From positions 930,001 to 994,000 of the forward strand of contig NZ_RKSM01000001.1 in assembly GCF_008729015.1 (NCBI RefSeq): 64,000 nt of DNA, given 5' to 3'. This stretch comes from Haloarcula sp. CBA1129. GTDB taxonomy: Archaea; Halobacteriota; Halobacteria; Halobacteriales; Haloarculaceae. Under the pieces are notes generated by a model. That model did no database searches. It was not told where the DNA came from and was given only the letters and a program-made list of their open reading frames with translations. Below, piece by piece: positions 15,705-25,253 of the stretch. A program made the translations under genes and the position numbers. Each line of letters opens with the position of its first letter. Position 1 is the stretch's first letter.

Positions 15705-16745
15705 ATGCAGAATCTGTCTAAATGGGTTCGAGAGAACAAGTGTATCTTACTTGGACTGTTGGCTTTCAGCTCTATAATGCAGTTCCACCGCTCTTACGTG
15801 ACCCTTTTCGCAGGAAAAGAGTTGCTTGCAAACTCCCGAGAGGTCTGGTTGCCTCTAGCAGAAACCGTCTCTTCGGGAGGCGATCTGTACGTTTCAGCAT
15901 GGGATAACAAACCACCTTTGTTTCAGTTCGCAAATATTGGAGTGTATGAAACTGGACACTACGCAGCAAGTTGGTTTGTCCTTATCGCGATTGCTAATGC
16001 AATAACAGCCATTCTGATCTATCGATATGGGAACAAGCGTGGAGAGAAAGCGGTCGGTCTGATTGCTGCTATCTTCTTTCTTGCGGCATTTCCATACATT
16101 GGAGGGACTAAAATCGATCCACGACCGCTCTCCAATATGCTGATGGTAGCGGCGTTACTGGTCAGTCGTCCGGTCCTGATTGGACTCTTAATTGCTGGGG
16201 CTGGATTATTTAGCCAATTCGCCATGTTTGCCCTACCTGCAGTCCTATTCGATCGACATCAACTTACCAACCTGACATGGAAAGACCTCGTAACTGTATC
16301 TGTAGCGGGTCTTGCCACCGCTGCCTTGTCGTATCTGTCCGTCGCGGTAATCTGGGGCCTTGATGCAGCGATAACGGGTGTTCGGTATACGATGTTCGCG
16401 GCAGACGGTTACGTAAACCGTTATGTAGAACGGGAACGCTCTATTGTGTCCAATCCAATTTGGTGGTTCTACAGGATAGAATTGATTGGCCGATATATCA
16501 TGTTTGTACTTGCGCCCGCATTTGCTGGGGCGTGGATTTACGCTTGGAGAGGCTTTTCCGCCCCTCTAAAACAAATTGTGGAGGTTTCTCTATTGGGGAC
16601 GGTATTGCTAGCGTTGCCGTTACTTATTCGTCCGGCCCCGGTCTATTGGTCATCTATTACCCCATTCGCCAGTCTCTTAGCCGCTTCCGCGGTTGTACAC
16701 GGTGTACGCTCCTTATCAGATGATTTCCCAAAGGTTGGAGAATGA
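15705..16745 (+). CDS. GT-C membrane glycosyltransferase-like protein, 346 aa
   Basis: An N-terminal hydrophobic segment (ILLGLLAFSSIMQF) is followed by a loop with GGDLYVSAWDNKPPLFQF, the motif of ArnT/PMT-like enzymes that use polyprenyl-phosphate sugars. About eight more membrane spans follow. At 346 residues it is shorter than the usual ~450-550, so the C-terminal part may be lost; its stop is 15 bases before the IS701-type element. It is AT-richer than its neighbours, suggesting transfer. Likely decorates surface glycans, but the substrate is unknown. Confidence 0.7.
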   Translation: MQNLSKWVRENKCILLGLLAFSSIMQFHRSYVTLFAGKELLANSREVWLPLAETVSSGGDLYVSAWDNKPPLFQFANIGVYETGHYAASWFVLIAIANAITAILIYRYGNKRGEKAVGLIAAIFFLAAFPYIGGTKIDPRPLSNMLMVAALLVSRPVLIGLLIAGAGLFSQFAMFALPAVLFDRHQLTNLTWKDLVTVSVAGLATAALSYLSVAVIWGLDAAITGVRYTMFAADGYVNRYVERERSIVSNPIWWFYRIELIGRYIMFVLAPAFAGAWIYAWRGFSAPLKQIVEVSLLGTVLLALPLLIRPAPVYWSSITPFASLLAASAVVHGVRSLSDDFPKVGE

Positions 16746-16760
16746 GTGGGGCCGTACTAG

Positions 16761-18506
16761 CAGTACTTCCGAGGTTTAATTCCGGCAGTTGATTTTCAGT
16801 CACAGGACGAGTCAGCTGAGCCAAGATGAGCGAAGTGAGACCGAAGCAGGCGGAAGGGCTACAGTTTCTCAGCGACTACCAAACAGCATTCACAACTCGG
16901 GCAGATGGATCATCATGGCCAAAGCATGAACGAACGTGGCTGAATGTGGGCCGGTACTTCCGGGGCCTGCTGCGCCCCGGAAGTTCCAATACCGTCACTG
17001 ACATCGCTGAGAAAATGCACATTGATCAAGAACGGCTCGAACGGTTTGTTCGTGAGAGTCCGTGGGAACACGAGAACGTCCAAACCGAGCTTCGGGAACG
17101 CGTTCCCGAAGCGATTCAGGGCCGAGAGGCTGCACTGATTGTCGATGGCATGGGTATCCCGAAATCAGGAGACGAAAGCGTTGGCGTCGCCAGTCAGTGG
17201 TGTGGTGCAACTGGAAAACTCAACAACTGTCAAGTCACGGTTAACTGCACGCTCGCCAGACCTGGCGAGCGGCAGAATTCCGATCAACTCACCTGGCCAC
17301 TCGGGATGCGCTTATTCCTGTCCGAACAGTGGACTGGTGACGACGACGCGGACTACGAAAGTCCACAACAACGTGACCGTTACGCTCAGCGACGGAAAGA
17401 CACAGGCATCCCTGCTGATATTGAACACCGGTCTAAGCCCGACATAGCTCTGGATCTCATCGAACAGGCAGTTGCAGCTGGTGTTGACCACGGCTGGGTC
17501 GTTGCTGATAGACACTTCGGGGAAGCCCGGAGTTTCAGGCGGAAACTCCGGGCGATTCCCGAACCATATGTTCTCGAAGTCTCGCCCACGGAGTTTCGGT
17601 TCGTTCCTGAAGAGACCGATCTCGTCCATCCAGACGATCATCCTAACCGGAAACATTCTGCTCATCCTGAGGACGTGAGTTCAGAGACACCAGAGGAAGT
17701 CGCCGAGGCACTCGGCGACGACCTCTGGACTGAGATCACGTGGAACGAAGGGACCAAGGAATCGCTCTCTGGTGAGTTCTACCGAACACGAATTCGAGAG
17801 GTGAAACGACGGGATACAGGATGGGTAAGCGACGAGACAGGGTGGTTGCTGCTGAAAAAAGGCGACGAAGACAAAGATGGAGAAGAGGGTAAACTCAAAG
17901 CATGGATGTGTTGGGGGGTTGATGGGGCATCTCTGGAGGAGTTAGTGTCCTGGGCACAAGTCCGTTGGTGCGTAGAACAGTTCCACAGAGATATCAAGCA
18001 GAATCTTGGTGCTGACGAGTACCAAGGGCGAACGTGGAAGGGCGTCCATCACCACCTCGCGGTGGTGATGTTAGCTCATGCATTCGTGGTACGGCGACGG
18101 CTTGGAACAGGTGAGAACCACTCAGACTTCTCGTCGTTCGAGGAGGTAATTAACCAGATTGTGCGCGAGTCAGCAATCCAAGGGCTGATCGAGGACAAAG
18201 GATGTGATAGAGATCGAGCGGAGGAGTTAGCGGAGTACATGCTCCAAAGCTACTCTCCGTGGTAAGCGCCAGACGCGACGAGAGCGCCTGCCGCTGAGCG
18301 GCAGCGCTCTCTAACCGACCTCATATCGAGAGTAAACATCCGATTTGAGCGGACAGTATTACACCAGTCGTCGGAGTCACGCCTCAATTGACCAGGCCAT
18401 TGGTTTCGGCTGCCGCTGATTCCGACTGCTTCTACTTCGAGCCAGTATACTCACAGAGAATCTGGTCGATGATCACGACCTGTACCGTTGAACCTCGGAA
18501 GTACTG
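16761..18506 (+). mobile_element. IS701-type insertion sequence with 19-base inverted ends
   Basis: The left end CAGTACTTCCGAGGTTTAA (16761-16779) matches the reverse complement of the right end (18488-18506) with one difference. Length 1746 bases, one transposase gene. The flanking tetramers are CTAG (left) and ATAG (right): close to, but not, a perfect 4-base duplication. The flanks also belong to unrelated genes, so a deletion or recombination followed insertion. Confidence 0.88.
16826..18265 (+). CDS. IS701-family transposase, 479 aa
   Basis: Full-length DDE transposase. Key blocks: ALIVDGMGIPKSGDESVGVA (first Asp), HGWVVADRHFGEARSFRRKL (second Asp) and VRWCVEQFHRDIKQNLG (Glu). An N-terminal helical region (RYFRGLLRPGSSNTVTDIAE) is typical of the family. 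The start at 16826 follows the left end by 47 bases. No frameshift seen, so it may be active. Confidence 0.93.
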   Translation: MSEVRPKQAEGLQFLSDYQTAFTTRADGSSWPKHERTWLNVGRYFRGLLRPGSSNTVTDIAEKMHIDQERLERFVRESPWEHENVQTELRERVPEAIQGREAALIVDGMGIPKSGDESVGVASQWCGATGKLNNCQVTVNCTLARPGERQNSDQLTWPLGMRLFLSEQWTGDDDADYESPQQRDRYAQRRKDTGIPADIEHRSKPDIALDLIEQAVAAGVDHGWVVADRHFGEARSFRRKLRAIPEPYVLEVSPTEFRFVPEETDLVHPDDHPNRKHSAHPEDVSSETPEEVAEALGDDLWTEITWNEGTKESLSGEFYRTRIREVKRRDTGWVSDETGWLLLKKGDEDKDGEEGKLKAWMCWGVDGASLEELVSWAQVRWCVEQFHRDIKQNLGADEYQGRTWKGVHHHLAVVMLAHAFVVRRRLGTGENHSDFSSFEEVINQIVRESAIQGLIEDKGCDRDRAEELAEYMLQSYSPW

Positions 18507-18974
18507 ATAGGACAGCTGTCGAACAACCGGTATAAGGCTGTCCGCCGATTCGGCCGCCAGAACCATATCACCTTCGTCCTCCCAGAGCGAGTGTACGAGG
18601 AGTTGACAGTCGACGATCCCGACGTTGAAGCCCCACCAGTCGACGCCGCAATTGACGAGGGATGGGCAACAGTTGCGCCGCCGCTTGAGTTTTCGGACCC
18701 TCTCGTTTCACGGGCAATGGACGGTGTCCAGCGGTACATCGCAAACGCCGACGACCGACCCGCAGACGAAGTCGAACGAGCCGATGCCGCGCTTGCGGCC
18801 CTAGCTGCTCAGCATCTCAGCACGGGGACGGCGACAGAGGTGTACATATACACAACAGATATCGCCGCCGGCGAAGGCGCTGAAGCGGTGCTCACTAGTG
18901 AGGGATACGGTGACTCAGTGACGTTCGTGAACGGCTTCCGGTTCGTCGAAGATTTACTCTCGGGCGACAGCTAG
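18507..18974 (+). pseudogene. 5'-truncated PIN-domain-like gene
   Basis: The frame is open directly from the element's right end: QLSNNRYKAVRRFGRQNH, ITFVLPERVYEELTVDDP, then ADEVERADAALAALAAQHL and VYIYTTDIAAGEGAEAVL. The conserved acidic positions and T-D strand near the C-terminus fit a PIN ribonuclease fold. The N-terminal strand with the first catalytic Asp is missing, removed at the IS701 end. A GTG at 18591 could start a shorter product, but it would be inactive as a nuclease. Confidence 0.6.
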
Positions 18975-19144
18975 TCGATTCTCAACCCCCAGTCGAGATA
19001 TCCCAACTGTATCTTCGACATCTTGTATTCCGATTGCGGTACGATTGGTTCTGCAGAAAAGATTCAGGGCCTATTTGAGAGGCCGGTGTTCTTCTCCAGA
19101 GCCGATCAACAGATATTCTATCTTAGCGAAATTTCCTTGAAACA

Positions 19145-19792
19145 ATGCAGCGTCGAACGCTTCTTGGACTGGCCGCCAGCGCCGGAAGCATCGGTGTCCT
19201 CGGGGCTACAGCCAAGGCCGTCGACGAGCCTTCTGCACCACCAGCCACGCACGCCCAGAATCCAGTCGCTTCAACGGGTGAACGGAACGGCCCTGTCGTG
19301 GCTACCGACACGACAACAGCCGGAAGCAGGATGTACGGTACCGTTCGACAGTCTGCATCGGTTCTCGACCTCGAAACGACCGGTCGGTACGCCCTCGTCA
19401 CCAAGTATCAACTTATTCCTGGATCGAACTATCAGGTAGGGACCGAGTGGAAAACTGCCTCGCTGACGGTCGAGCAGATCTGGCAGTCAGGCTCACTCGT
19501 CTCTCACTCTGGAGACGTTGTTCCGGCTGACGATGGCAACGCTAGTTCGAACCTTTACTTGGAAACCGACCGCTCAACGAGCCAGTACCGATGGCACCTG
19601 ACGTTTGACGCCCCAACGGGGAACTCCCACATCTTTCGTTTCGCTACTGTCGTGGACTGGAAAGAGAGACCCCAGGCAGGTGATACCCTCGTTGACGCGA
19701 TGTTTGGTGCAGGATTTACAAAGGGATTCCTTAGAGCTTCAGAACGAGATCTTGCGACGACACAACTCGTACTGCAGGAAACGAACGAGTGA
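19145..19792 (+). CDS. Tat-exported hypothetical protein, 215 aa
   Basis: N-terminus MQRRTLLGLAASAGSIGVLG with twin arginines and an Ala-rich cleavage region (ATAKAVD). The mature part is beta-rich (ALVTKYQLIPGSNYQVGTEW, IFRFATVVDWKERP) with no domain I recognise. Two Tat-dependent propeller proteins are in the same island. An AT-rich leaderless promoter lies at 19115-19140. Confidence 0.75.
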   Translation: MQRRTLLGLAASAGSIGVLGATAKAVDEPSAPPATHAQNPVASTGERNGPVVATDTTTAGSRMYGTVRQSASVLDLETTGRYALVTKYQLIPGSNYQVGTEWKTASLTVEQIWQSGSLVSHSGDVVPADDGNASSNLYLETDRSTSQYRWHLTFDAPTGNSHIFRFATVVDWKERPQAGDTLVDAMFGAGFTKGFLRASERDLATTQLVLQETNE

Positions 19793-20281
19793 ACCGCCTC
19801 GGGGCCAAATGGTCCGAGACCCGAAGCGCCTTATCATCACGGGAGAGCTTCAATCTCTCGAACGGCCCGAGGCACTCGGCCTGCTTCCCCTGTAGAGCCG
19901 GAGTCGCTCATCAAAATTCGTGTTGGGTAAACGATACCATATCGTCTCCTCCCCACGATTACCAGTTTGGATTGCCAATTAGATGGCCATTAGACGACGT
20001 TGAACGGTAGATGTCTTACCTGTATTAACCGCACAGAGTCAGAATATCTCATCTGGTGGGGAATTCAACAAACCCGTTCACTCGGACGACGGGACGCTCC
20101 GCTCGGCGCTATCGCGCGCCTCGCGGCGGTCCATCGTGCCTGCAGTGGCGGGCGCGATCCCGGCCTGCCGCCGGGAGGTGGACGGAAACGGACTTCATCT
20201 TCTGTTGTCTGCTCGTGCTTCGATCTAGACAAGCCAATAGCGCGACATTTTTGCGACTCGCTCCGGAAAGTGGCGAGTATC
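19793..20281. other. Intergenic stretch holding a GC-rich repeat
   Basis: No gene supported. The minus-strand frame through the repeat is Arg/Pro-rich and not convincing. It contains one copy of the 83-base GC-rich repeat (20079-20161). Confidence 0.4.
20079..20161 (+). repeat. GC-rich 83-base dispersed repeat, copy 1
   Basis: Runs from CACTCGGACGACGGG through CGCTCGGCGCT and CGTGCCTGCAGTGGCG to CGCGATCC. The second copy at 28212-28294 has the same orientation and differs at few positions. Both lie in gene-free DNA. Nature unknown. Confidence 0.75.
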
Positions 20282-20731
20282 ATGTCAACTAACAGAGAAG
20301 GTGAAAATCCGATAGAACAGCTTACCAGCGGTCAGGATGCCAAGCGAATCCCTCTCCCAAAATCAAACGAGTACATCGCCGTCTTTCGACTTGACGAGGA
20401 CAGCAACACCGGATACAAGCTCGTGACCGATGATTACACCGTCATCCGAACGTCGTGGTCCTCCTCGGGGTGCAGTGTATGCAACGAGAACGAAAGCTAC
20501 AGTCCAACGAGGGGGACTCCACACGACACTGCACAGGAGAAGCGCAAGCAAGCAAACTGCGAACACGCACAGTTCGCAGCAGACGCATTCTCACTTGACG
20601 CAGCGGGGTCCTGCGACGACTGTGGCGCGTGGGCGATCTCTCCAAAGTCGATGCCCCATCCAACGGTCTCTGGAGCTACCGCACTAGTTGAGGAGTACTG
20701 TGCGGAGTGTGGCGCGCTTCGAGCAACGTGA
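20282..20731 (+). CDS. Cys-rich hypothetical protein, 149 aa
   Basis: ATG at 20282 (MSTNREGENPIEQLTSG). The N-terminal half has a strand-rich segment (YIAVFRLDEDSNTGYKLV). CSVCNENES supplies one CxxC, and the C-terminal half has CDDCGAW and CAECGALRAT, so one or two zinc sites are likely. No family recognised. Probably cytosolic. Confidence 0.65.
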   Translation: MSTNREGENPIEQLTSGQDAKRIPLPKSNEYIAVFRLDEDSNTGYKLVTDDYTVIRTSWSSSGCSVCNENESYSPTRGTPHDTAQEKRKQANCEHAQFAADAFSLDAAGSCDDCGAWAISPKSMPHPTVSGATALVEEYCAECGALRAT

Positions 20732-20893
20732 CCTGCTGCGGTCCTCAGTGGTCTACCCAACACAGTCGGCGCAGTCTGGAGAGCTGTTGGGTAGCTGTTT
20801 TCTGGGCCCGGAATCCCGGATAGACACACCTCGATTTTGCGTGGCCGCAGGCAGGTGGCGGCCAGACAGGGCCGCCGGGAGGTGAGATATCAG

Positions 20894-21046
20894 ATGGGAA
20901 ACGTCCAGTGCCCACGTTGTGAGCAGACGTTCAACACCAAGTTCAACCCTGTGAGATTCCGCGCTGGGTCCTTCTATGACCCAGAGCGCGATGAGGAGTA
21001 CGGGCAGGTCTGTGAGGACCATCACCGAGAACTGACAGACAAGTAA
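20894..21046 (+). CDS. Small zinc-finger protein, 50 aa
   Basis: MGNVQCPRCEQTFNTKF supplies one CxxC; VCEDHHREL supplies Cys and His ligands near the end. Such single small zinc-finger proteins are common in haloarchaea and may be regulators. GGGAGGTGAG at 20877 (16 bases before the ATG) may be the ribosome site. Function unknown. Confidence 0.7.
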   Translation: MGNVQCPRCEQTFNTKFNPVRFRAGSFYDPERDEEYGQVCEDHHRELTDK

Positions 21047-21056
21047 TCCGGGGCAG

Positions 21057-21422
21057 CTACTCCCCAATTTTTTCTGGGACTGGATCTGGGATTGTTCCGA
21101 GTTCCATCTTCAACAATCGCTCTGACTCATCAGTCTGCGTGTCCTCTTCGATCAGGAAGGCTTCGACAGTTTCCCGATCGCTGTGATACTGGATTGCTGT
21201 CTCGTATCCGTACCGGGTGTTCACGCCAGGTGCTGAACCATGCTTGACACGCACCAGAAACTCGCGATCCTCCCACGTTTTGATTTTCACTGACCGGGGT
21301 GCATCGAGTTCTCGGCGGGCTATGTCGATCACTTCGTCGACGACTGGCCCAATCCCTTCAATGCTCGGAATCTGGCGCTGGCTGGATGGCTGTTGCTCTG
21401 GAGAAAGGTGTTGCTGTGACAT
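21057..21422 (-). CDS. Hypothetical protein, 121 aa
   Basis: ATG at 21422 gives MSQQHLSPEQQPSSQRQ, a disordered start, then IDIARRELDAPRSVKIKTWE, FLVRVKHGSAPGVNTRYGYE and YHSDRETVEAFLIEED. An alpha/beta pattern of a small binding or effector domain; not recognised. Convergent with the zinc-finger gene at 20894, 10 bases apart. Confidence 0.65.
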   Translation of the reverse strand: MSQQHLSPEQQPSSQRQIPSIEGIGPVVDEVIDIARRELDAPRSVKIKTWEDREFLVRVKHGSAPGVNTRYGYETAIQYHSDRETVEAFLIEEDTQTDESERLLKMELGTIPDPVPEKIGE

Positions 21423-21440
21423 GAGAACGGTGCGATGCAC

Positions 21441-22469
21441 ACTTGGCCGGCATCGCTCAAAAAGCCCCGGGTCGGGGTGGGAGCCGACTGGCAGCCAGCG
21501 AGGAACAGTCCCATAGCAGTCGTCATGAATACGGCAATTCCACTCATGGGATTTGTAACAAGCAGTTGGTCAATACACACGAGGTAGCTAACAACGAGAT
21601 TCCGAACTTGTCAGGAACCCAGTTCATTTACCGTGCAAGATATAGAGGCTGTAGTCAGCACGGCAATTCGGTTTGTTTCTGAATCACAACTTCGAATCGA
21701 TTGCTCAGTGCGTGTAAGTACTTAGCATCTACGCTGGTAAACCTCTCATCCGAAGAGCGGTGGACTTCTATATCACACTATCACGGGCTCTTAAACCCGG
21801 GCTTGAGCGAATTTCTGGAATGGTCCGGGGAGAGTGTACAGCATCGCGCTCAGTCGCTTGAGAAGTGGGAGTTGACGAGCAATTCGAGGACAAAGACTCC
21901 ACGACATAGGGCGAAGCCTGCAACAAAAATCCTGAAGCCGTGCCGAGTATGCTCACGTTGCGTCCTTTGTGTTCGGCCGAAATGGTTTGAGACTAAGGGA
22001 ACAACGAGGGCATCTATCGTCGAAAGTGCGAGCGGGAGTTCGAGGCAAACCTCTGCCACGACGTACGGTTGGGCGTCGGCGAACCCTAGGAGCACTGTCA
22101 CTGACCGAGGTGGATCCAGAACGAGCCGACAGCGAGTGCAATGGCCCACTTTGTCGAGAGCACACGGTCTTCCTCGACACTGATTCGCGAAATGGGACGC
22201 TCCCACCGGTCTGGGATATCTTGCAATCTTGTGGTCGGTCGATCGTACTGCCTTGGCGAGCGTACGGTCACGATCCACAAATCCTGGAGCGCCAATATTC
22301 TGCGACGAACCTACGCAAAGGGCGAACGACGTCCGCGATGAGCATCACAGAGCCGTCCGTCGGTACTGTCAGGTTATAATTCGTTTCGGCTTGACGGAAA
22401 ATTATAATCTCTATATAACAAAAATAGGATCATGACTCTTTGGCTCCTGTGGGGAGCTAACCTAGACCC
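21441..22469. other. About 1 kb without a supportable gene
   Basis: Several overlapping frames, none with native composition. A degraded zinc-finger-like word (RKCEREFEANLCHDVRLG) appears near 22020 in a frame that soon stops, suggesting decayed coding DNA. The last ~70 bases (22385-22440) are AT-rich and probably the promoter of the propeller gene at 22470. Confidence 0.4.
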
Positions 22470-24422
22470 ATGCCAGTACAATACAACGTGAGCAAACTGA
22501 GTAGACGGACAACTCTCAAAGCACTCATTGGTGGGAGCATCGGTGCGAAGGGGCTTCCGGCAGTATTTGACCAGGCCACCGCGGCGACGACGACCAGCGA
22601 CTGGCCGATGTTCCAGTACGATGCGGCAAACAGCGGCTTTCATCCAGACGCGACGGGGCCAAAACAGGACGTCGGTGTCCGATGGAGTCGCATTATGACT
22701 TCGCCCGAGGGACAACCAGAAACGAGCAGATCGATCATTGATCCCGGGCCCGTTATTTCGAACGGAACCGTGTATATCGGCGACTCCGAGGGATATATGT
22801 ATGCGCTCGATAGGTTGTCGGGCGACCAGCAGTGGGAGTTCAAGACGAACGGCTCGGTAACTTCGACTGCGGCGGTACAGGAAGGGCGGGTATTTTTCCT
22901 CGCCGAAGATGACTTCCTCTACGCCGTCGACACGTCGAGCGGAGACGAACTGTGGAAATTCGACTGGGGGCGCGGAGCGACGATGTTTAATTCACCGACC
23001 GTCGTCGATGGCAGGGTGTTTTTCGCTAACAGCGATCCGGGAACGCTATTCGCAATCGGTGCCGAGACAGGCGACGAGCAGTGGCGATTCGAAACCAACG
23101 GCGCAAATAATTCCACACCTGCAGTTGTCGATGGCACGGTCTATTTCGGGAGCGACGACGGTCACCTCTACGCACTGGACGCGGCGACAGGGACGGAGAT
23201 CTGGAGTCACCCTATTGGAGCGGAAGTCGCATCACCCACAGTATCGGATGGCCTCGTCTACGTAGGCGGTGGCCAAAGCGTGTACGCCATCACTACTGGA
23301 GGCGAGCAAGAGTGGCGGTCGCTGACGGATGATTCAGTGGTGGCGTCCCCCGCAGTCGCCGGCGGTACGGTGTACGTCGGGAGCACCGATGGGAACTTAT
23401 ACGCGTTCGACGACGCGGATGGAGACGAAAGATGGCGGTTCAGCACAAACTTAGACGTTTGGTCGTCGGCAGCAGTGGCCGACGGTGTCGTGTATGTCGG
23501 AAGCCTTGACGACACCGTCTATGCAGTCGACGCGGAAGACGGAACCGAACGCTGGAGTTTCACGACCGGCGATTCGGTCTATTCGTCCCCGGCAGTCGTG
23601 GACGGAATCGCGTATATCGGAAGCCGTGATGGGAGAGTATATGCGTTCGAATCGGGACAATCCGGAAATCTCGTCCCGTTGGAGGGGCTCGGCAGCGAGC
23701 ACGCCAAACAGGACTGCCCTGACGGCGAGGACAGCTACTGGCACTGGGTCCTCACCCGTGGCGGACCGACACCGCTCCAGGACGGTGCCAAACTCACGGT
23801 CACGTTCGAAGGCGGATTGGAAGAAACCTTCAACGGCTACTTCCCCGGTGCTGGCAGCGGCTCCGTTCACTTCGAAACGAGCCGAGACGGTAGCAACGAG
23901 GTTCAGGGAGCCGAGGTCAGCTTCGAGGGCGGAGGGGACCACCCGCTACTGGTCCTGAACCACGGAACATGCCTCAGCCCGGACGAAAATCTACCGTCGG
24001 TAATCCCTGAGCAGGAAGAGACGGCCGGCGAACTGGACTACTGGCAGGTCGATTTCGGTGAGGGCGCTAATCCACCGATCCCACCACACTATTGGCCCGA
24101 CGACGGGATGTGGGCGCTCGGGAATGCTGAGGACGGAGTCACACAGAACGTCTCGGGGAAGCGTAAGCAAACCGACGGTCAGCTCGCTGACGTCGACATT
24201 ATCGGCGGCGAGTTCGACTTCGATGACGAAGGTGATCCCGAATCGGTGACCGTGACGTTTGAGATCGATGACGACGGCGCGCCCCGCGACCTGCATCTCG
24301 CGCTCTTTGCTATGCCCGGTCCCTTCGAAATGGACGAGATCGACGACCAGGTACTGATCAACACGATCAGCGACGAGTTCGAAGGCGGAGAGGAGGGCGA
24401 ATTGACGATCCCCCTCCAGTAG
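22470..24422 (+). CDS. Tat-exported PQQ-type beta-propeller protein, 650 aa
   Basis: The N-terminus has a twin-arginine signal (SRRTTLKALIGGSIGAKG). Residues ~45-395 are eight or so propeller blades, recognisable by YIGDSEGYMYALDRLSGD, YVGSTDGNLYAFDDADGD and YIGSRDGRVYAFESGQSG. Residues ~400-650 form a different, acidic domain (WHWVLTRGGPTPLQDGAKLT, GGEFDFDDEGDPESVTVTFE) that looks like a beta-sandwich. Presumably an extracellular structural or binding protein. The smaller propeller lipoprotein at 10298-11365 shares the blade pattern. Confidence 0.9.
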   Translation: MPVQYNVSKLSRRTTLKALIGGSIGAKGLPAVFDQATAATTTSDWPMFQYDAANSGFHPDATGPKQDVGVRWSRIMTSPEGQPETSRSIIDPGPVISNGTVYIGDSEGYMYALDRLSGDQQWEFKTNGSVTSTAAVQEGRVFFLAEDDFLYAVDTSSGDELWKFDWGRGATMFNSPTVVDGRVFFANSDPGTLFAIGAETGDEQWRFETNGANNSTPAVVDGTVYFGSDDGHLYALDAATGTEIWSHPIGAEVASPTVSDGLVYVGGGQSVYAITTGGEQEWRSLTDDSVVASPAVAGGTVYVGSTDGNLYAFDDADGDERWRFSTNLDVWSSAAVADGVVYVGSLDDTVYAVDAEDGTERWSFTTGDSVYSSPAVVDGIAYIGSRDGRVYAFESGQSGNLVPLEGLGSEHAKQDCPDGEDSYWHWVLTRGGPTPLQDGAKLTVTFEGGLEETFNGYFPGAGSGSVHFETSRDGSNEVQGAEVSFEGGGDHPLLVLNHGTCLSPDENLPSVIPEQEETAGELDYWQVDFGEGANPPIPPHYWPDDGMWALGNAEDGVTQNVSGKRKQTDGQLADVDIIGGEFDFDDEGDPESVTVTFEIDDDGAPRDLHLALFAMPGPFEMDEIDDQVLINTISDEFEGGEEGELTIPLQ

Positions 24423-24747
24423 ACGAGGTGAGGATTGAGCCGCCGATCACGTTGCTGTTTTCCGATGAAATTGTGATGTTTGAATTGGGTGCAAAGTGCA
24501 AATAGGAAGTGTATCTTGCTGGACTGTTCTAAAGAGAGAATGCGAGAGTGTTATGGTAGGCTGAGTTGCTCTTCGAATATCATCTGGCCGAAGCCGAGAC
24601 ATTCATTCAGGAGATTTTGCCCGAGAGGTGAGTTGTCACGTTGAGTCCCCGCTCTGCATTCGTATGCTGACTATGCGCCCTACATCTTGCACGCTTCGCT
24701 CAATCTATCCAAGAATGGGTAGGAACCTTATCGGTCAATTCGCACGC
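24423..24747. other. Intergenic stretch, no gene seen
   Basis: No frame with convincing start and composition on either strand. It separates the large propeller gene from the 3' end of repeat copy 4. Confidence 0.4.
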
Positions 24748-24800
24748 GTACTGACCAGTCAGTTCTGACTCTGCACGGTGAAAACAAGCTGACCCAAGAT

Positions 24801-24980
24801 TCAAATCCGGCGCATCGTCGTCACGACTTCCCGCCCAGTGACCCGCCACTGACACCCGGTCCAGACGGCTTCGATGCGCTCGAAACTCCCATCATTCCGC
24901 GGCTCGAACTCGATCTTCCGCTTCGGCCCTCGAACGGGCTCGTACACGAAGCCCTTCGCGTCGGCGACGGTCTCGCTCAT
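24801..24980 (-). CDS. Repeat-borne protein B, copy 4, 59 aa
   Basis: ATG at 24980. MSETVADAKGFVYEPVRG to TTMRRI, no frameshift. Small differences from the other copies (RNDGSF, VWTGCQ) show the copies have diverged at the protein level while staying open. Confidence 0.75.
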   Translation of the reverse strand: MSETVADAKGFVYEPVRGPKRKIEFEPRNDGSFERIEAVWTGCQWRVTGREVVTTMRRI

Positions 24981-25237
24981 GCTTCCACCGCCCGAACGAG
25001 ATCGTCGACGAGCGACCCGCCGACGTGCGGGCCGATGTCCCATCCACGCTCCGAGGTGTATTCGCACCACTCAGAAAGCGTCTCGAAGGGCGTCGCTGCC
25101 AGCTCGACTTTCTCGGCGTCGCCATCAACCGTGACAACAGCCACGGAAACTCGTAGCTATCCCAGTAATGCGCTGCACCCTCGCCGTCGACGCCGAGAAA
25201 TAGCGGTCGGCCTTGGGTCAGTAGTTCGCGGATGGGA
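24977..25237 (-). pseudogene. Gene A, copy 4, frameshifted
   Basis: The sequence follows gene A to GEGAAHYWDSYEF. One base is then missing within the GCGACGGCGAAC stretch (here GCCACGGAAAC), shifting the frame; a further 3-base loss occurs in the YTRSERG region. No intact start: the frame begins at the repeat edge. Confidence 0.8.
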
Positions 25238-25253
25238 GGTCAGTACAGGGCAC

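Larger units (their letters stand above)
24748..25246 (-). repeat. Dispersed A-B repeat, copy 4
   Basis: On the minus strand it begins at GTACTGACC (25246-25238) and ends at GGTCAGTAC (24756-24748) followed by GCGTGCGAATTGACC. Gene A is frameshifted, gene B is open. It follows the acetyltransferase gene by about 8 bases. Confidence 0.88.

Noticed and set aside
21701-22379. Overlapping frames of 136-160 codons between the 121-aa gene and the large propeller
   Set aside because: None keeps native composition through its length; a zinc-finger-like word occurs in a frame that stops soon after. Treated as decayed DNA.
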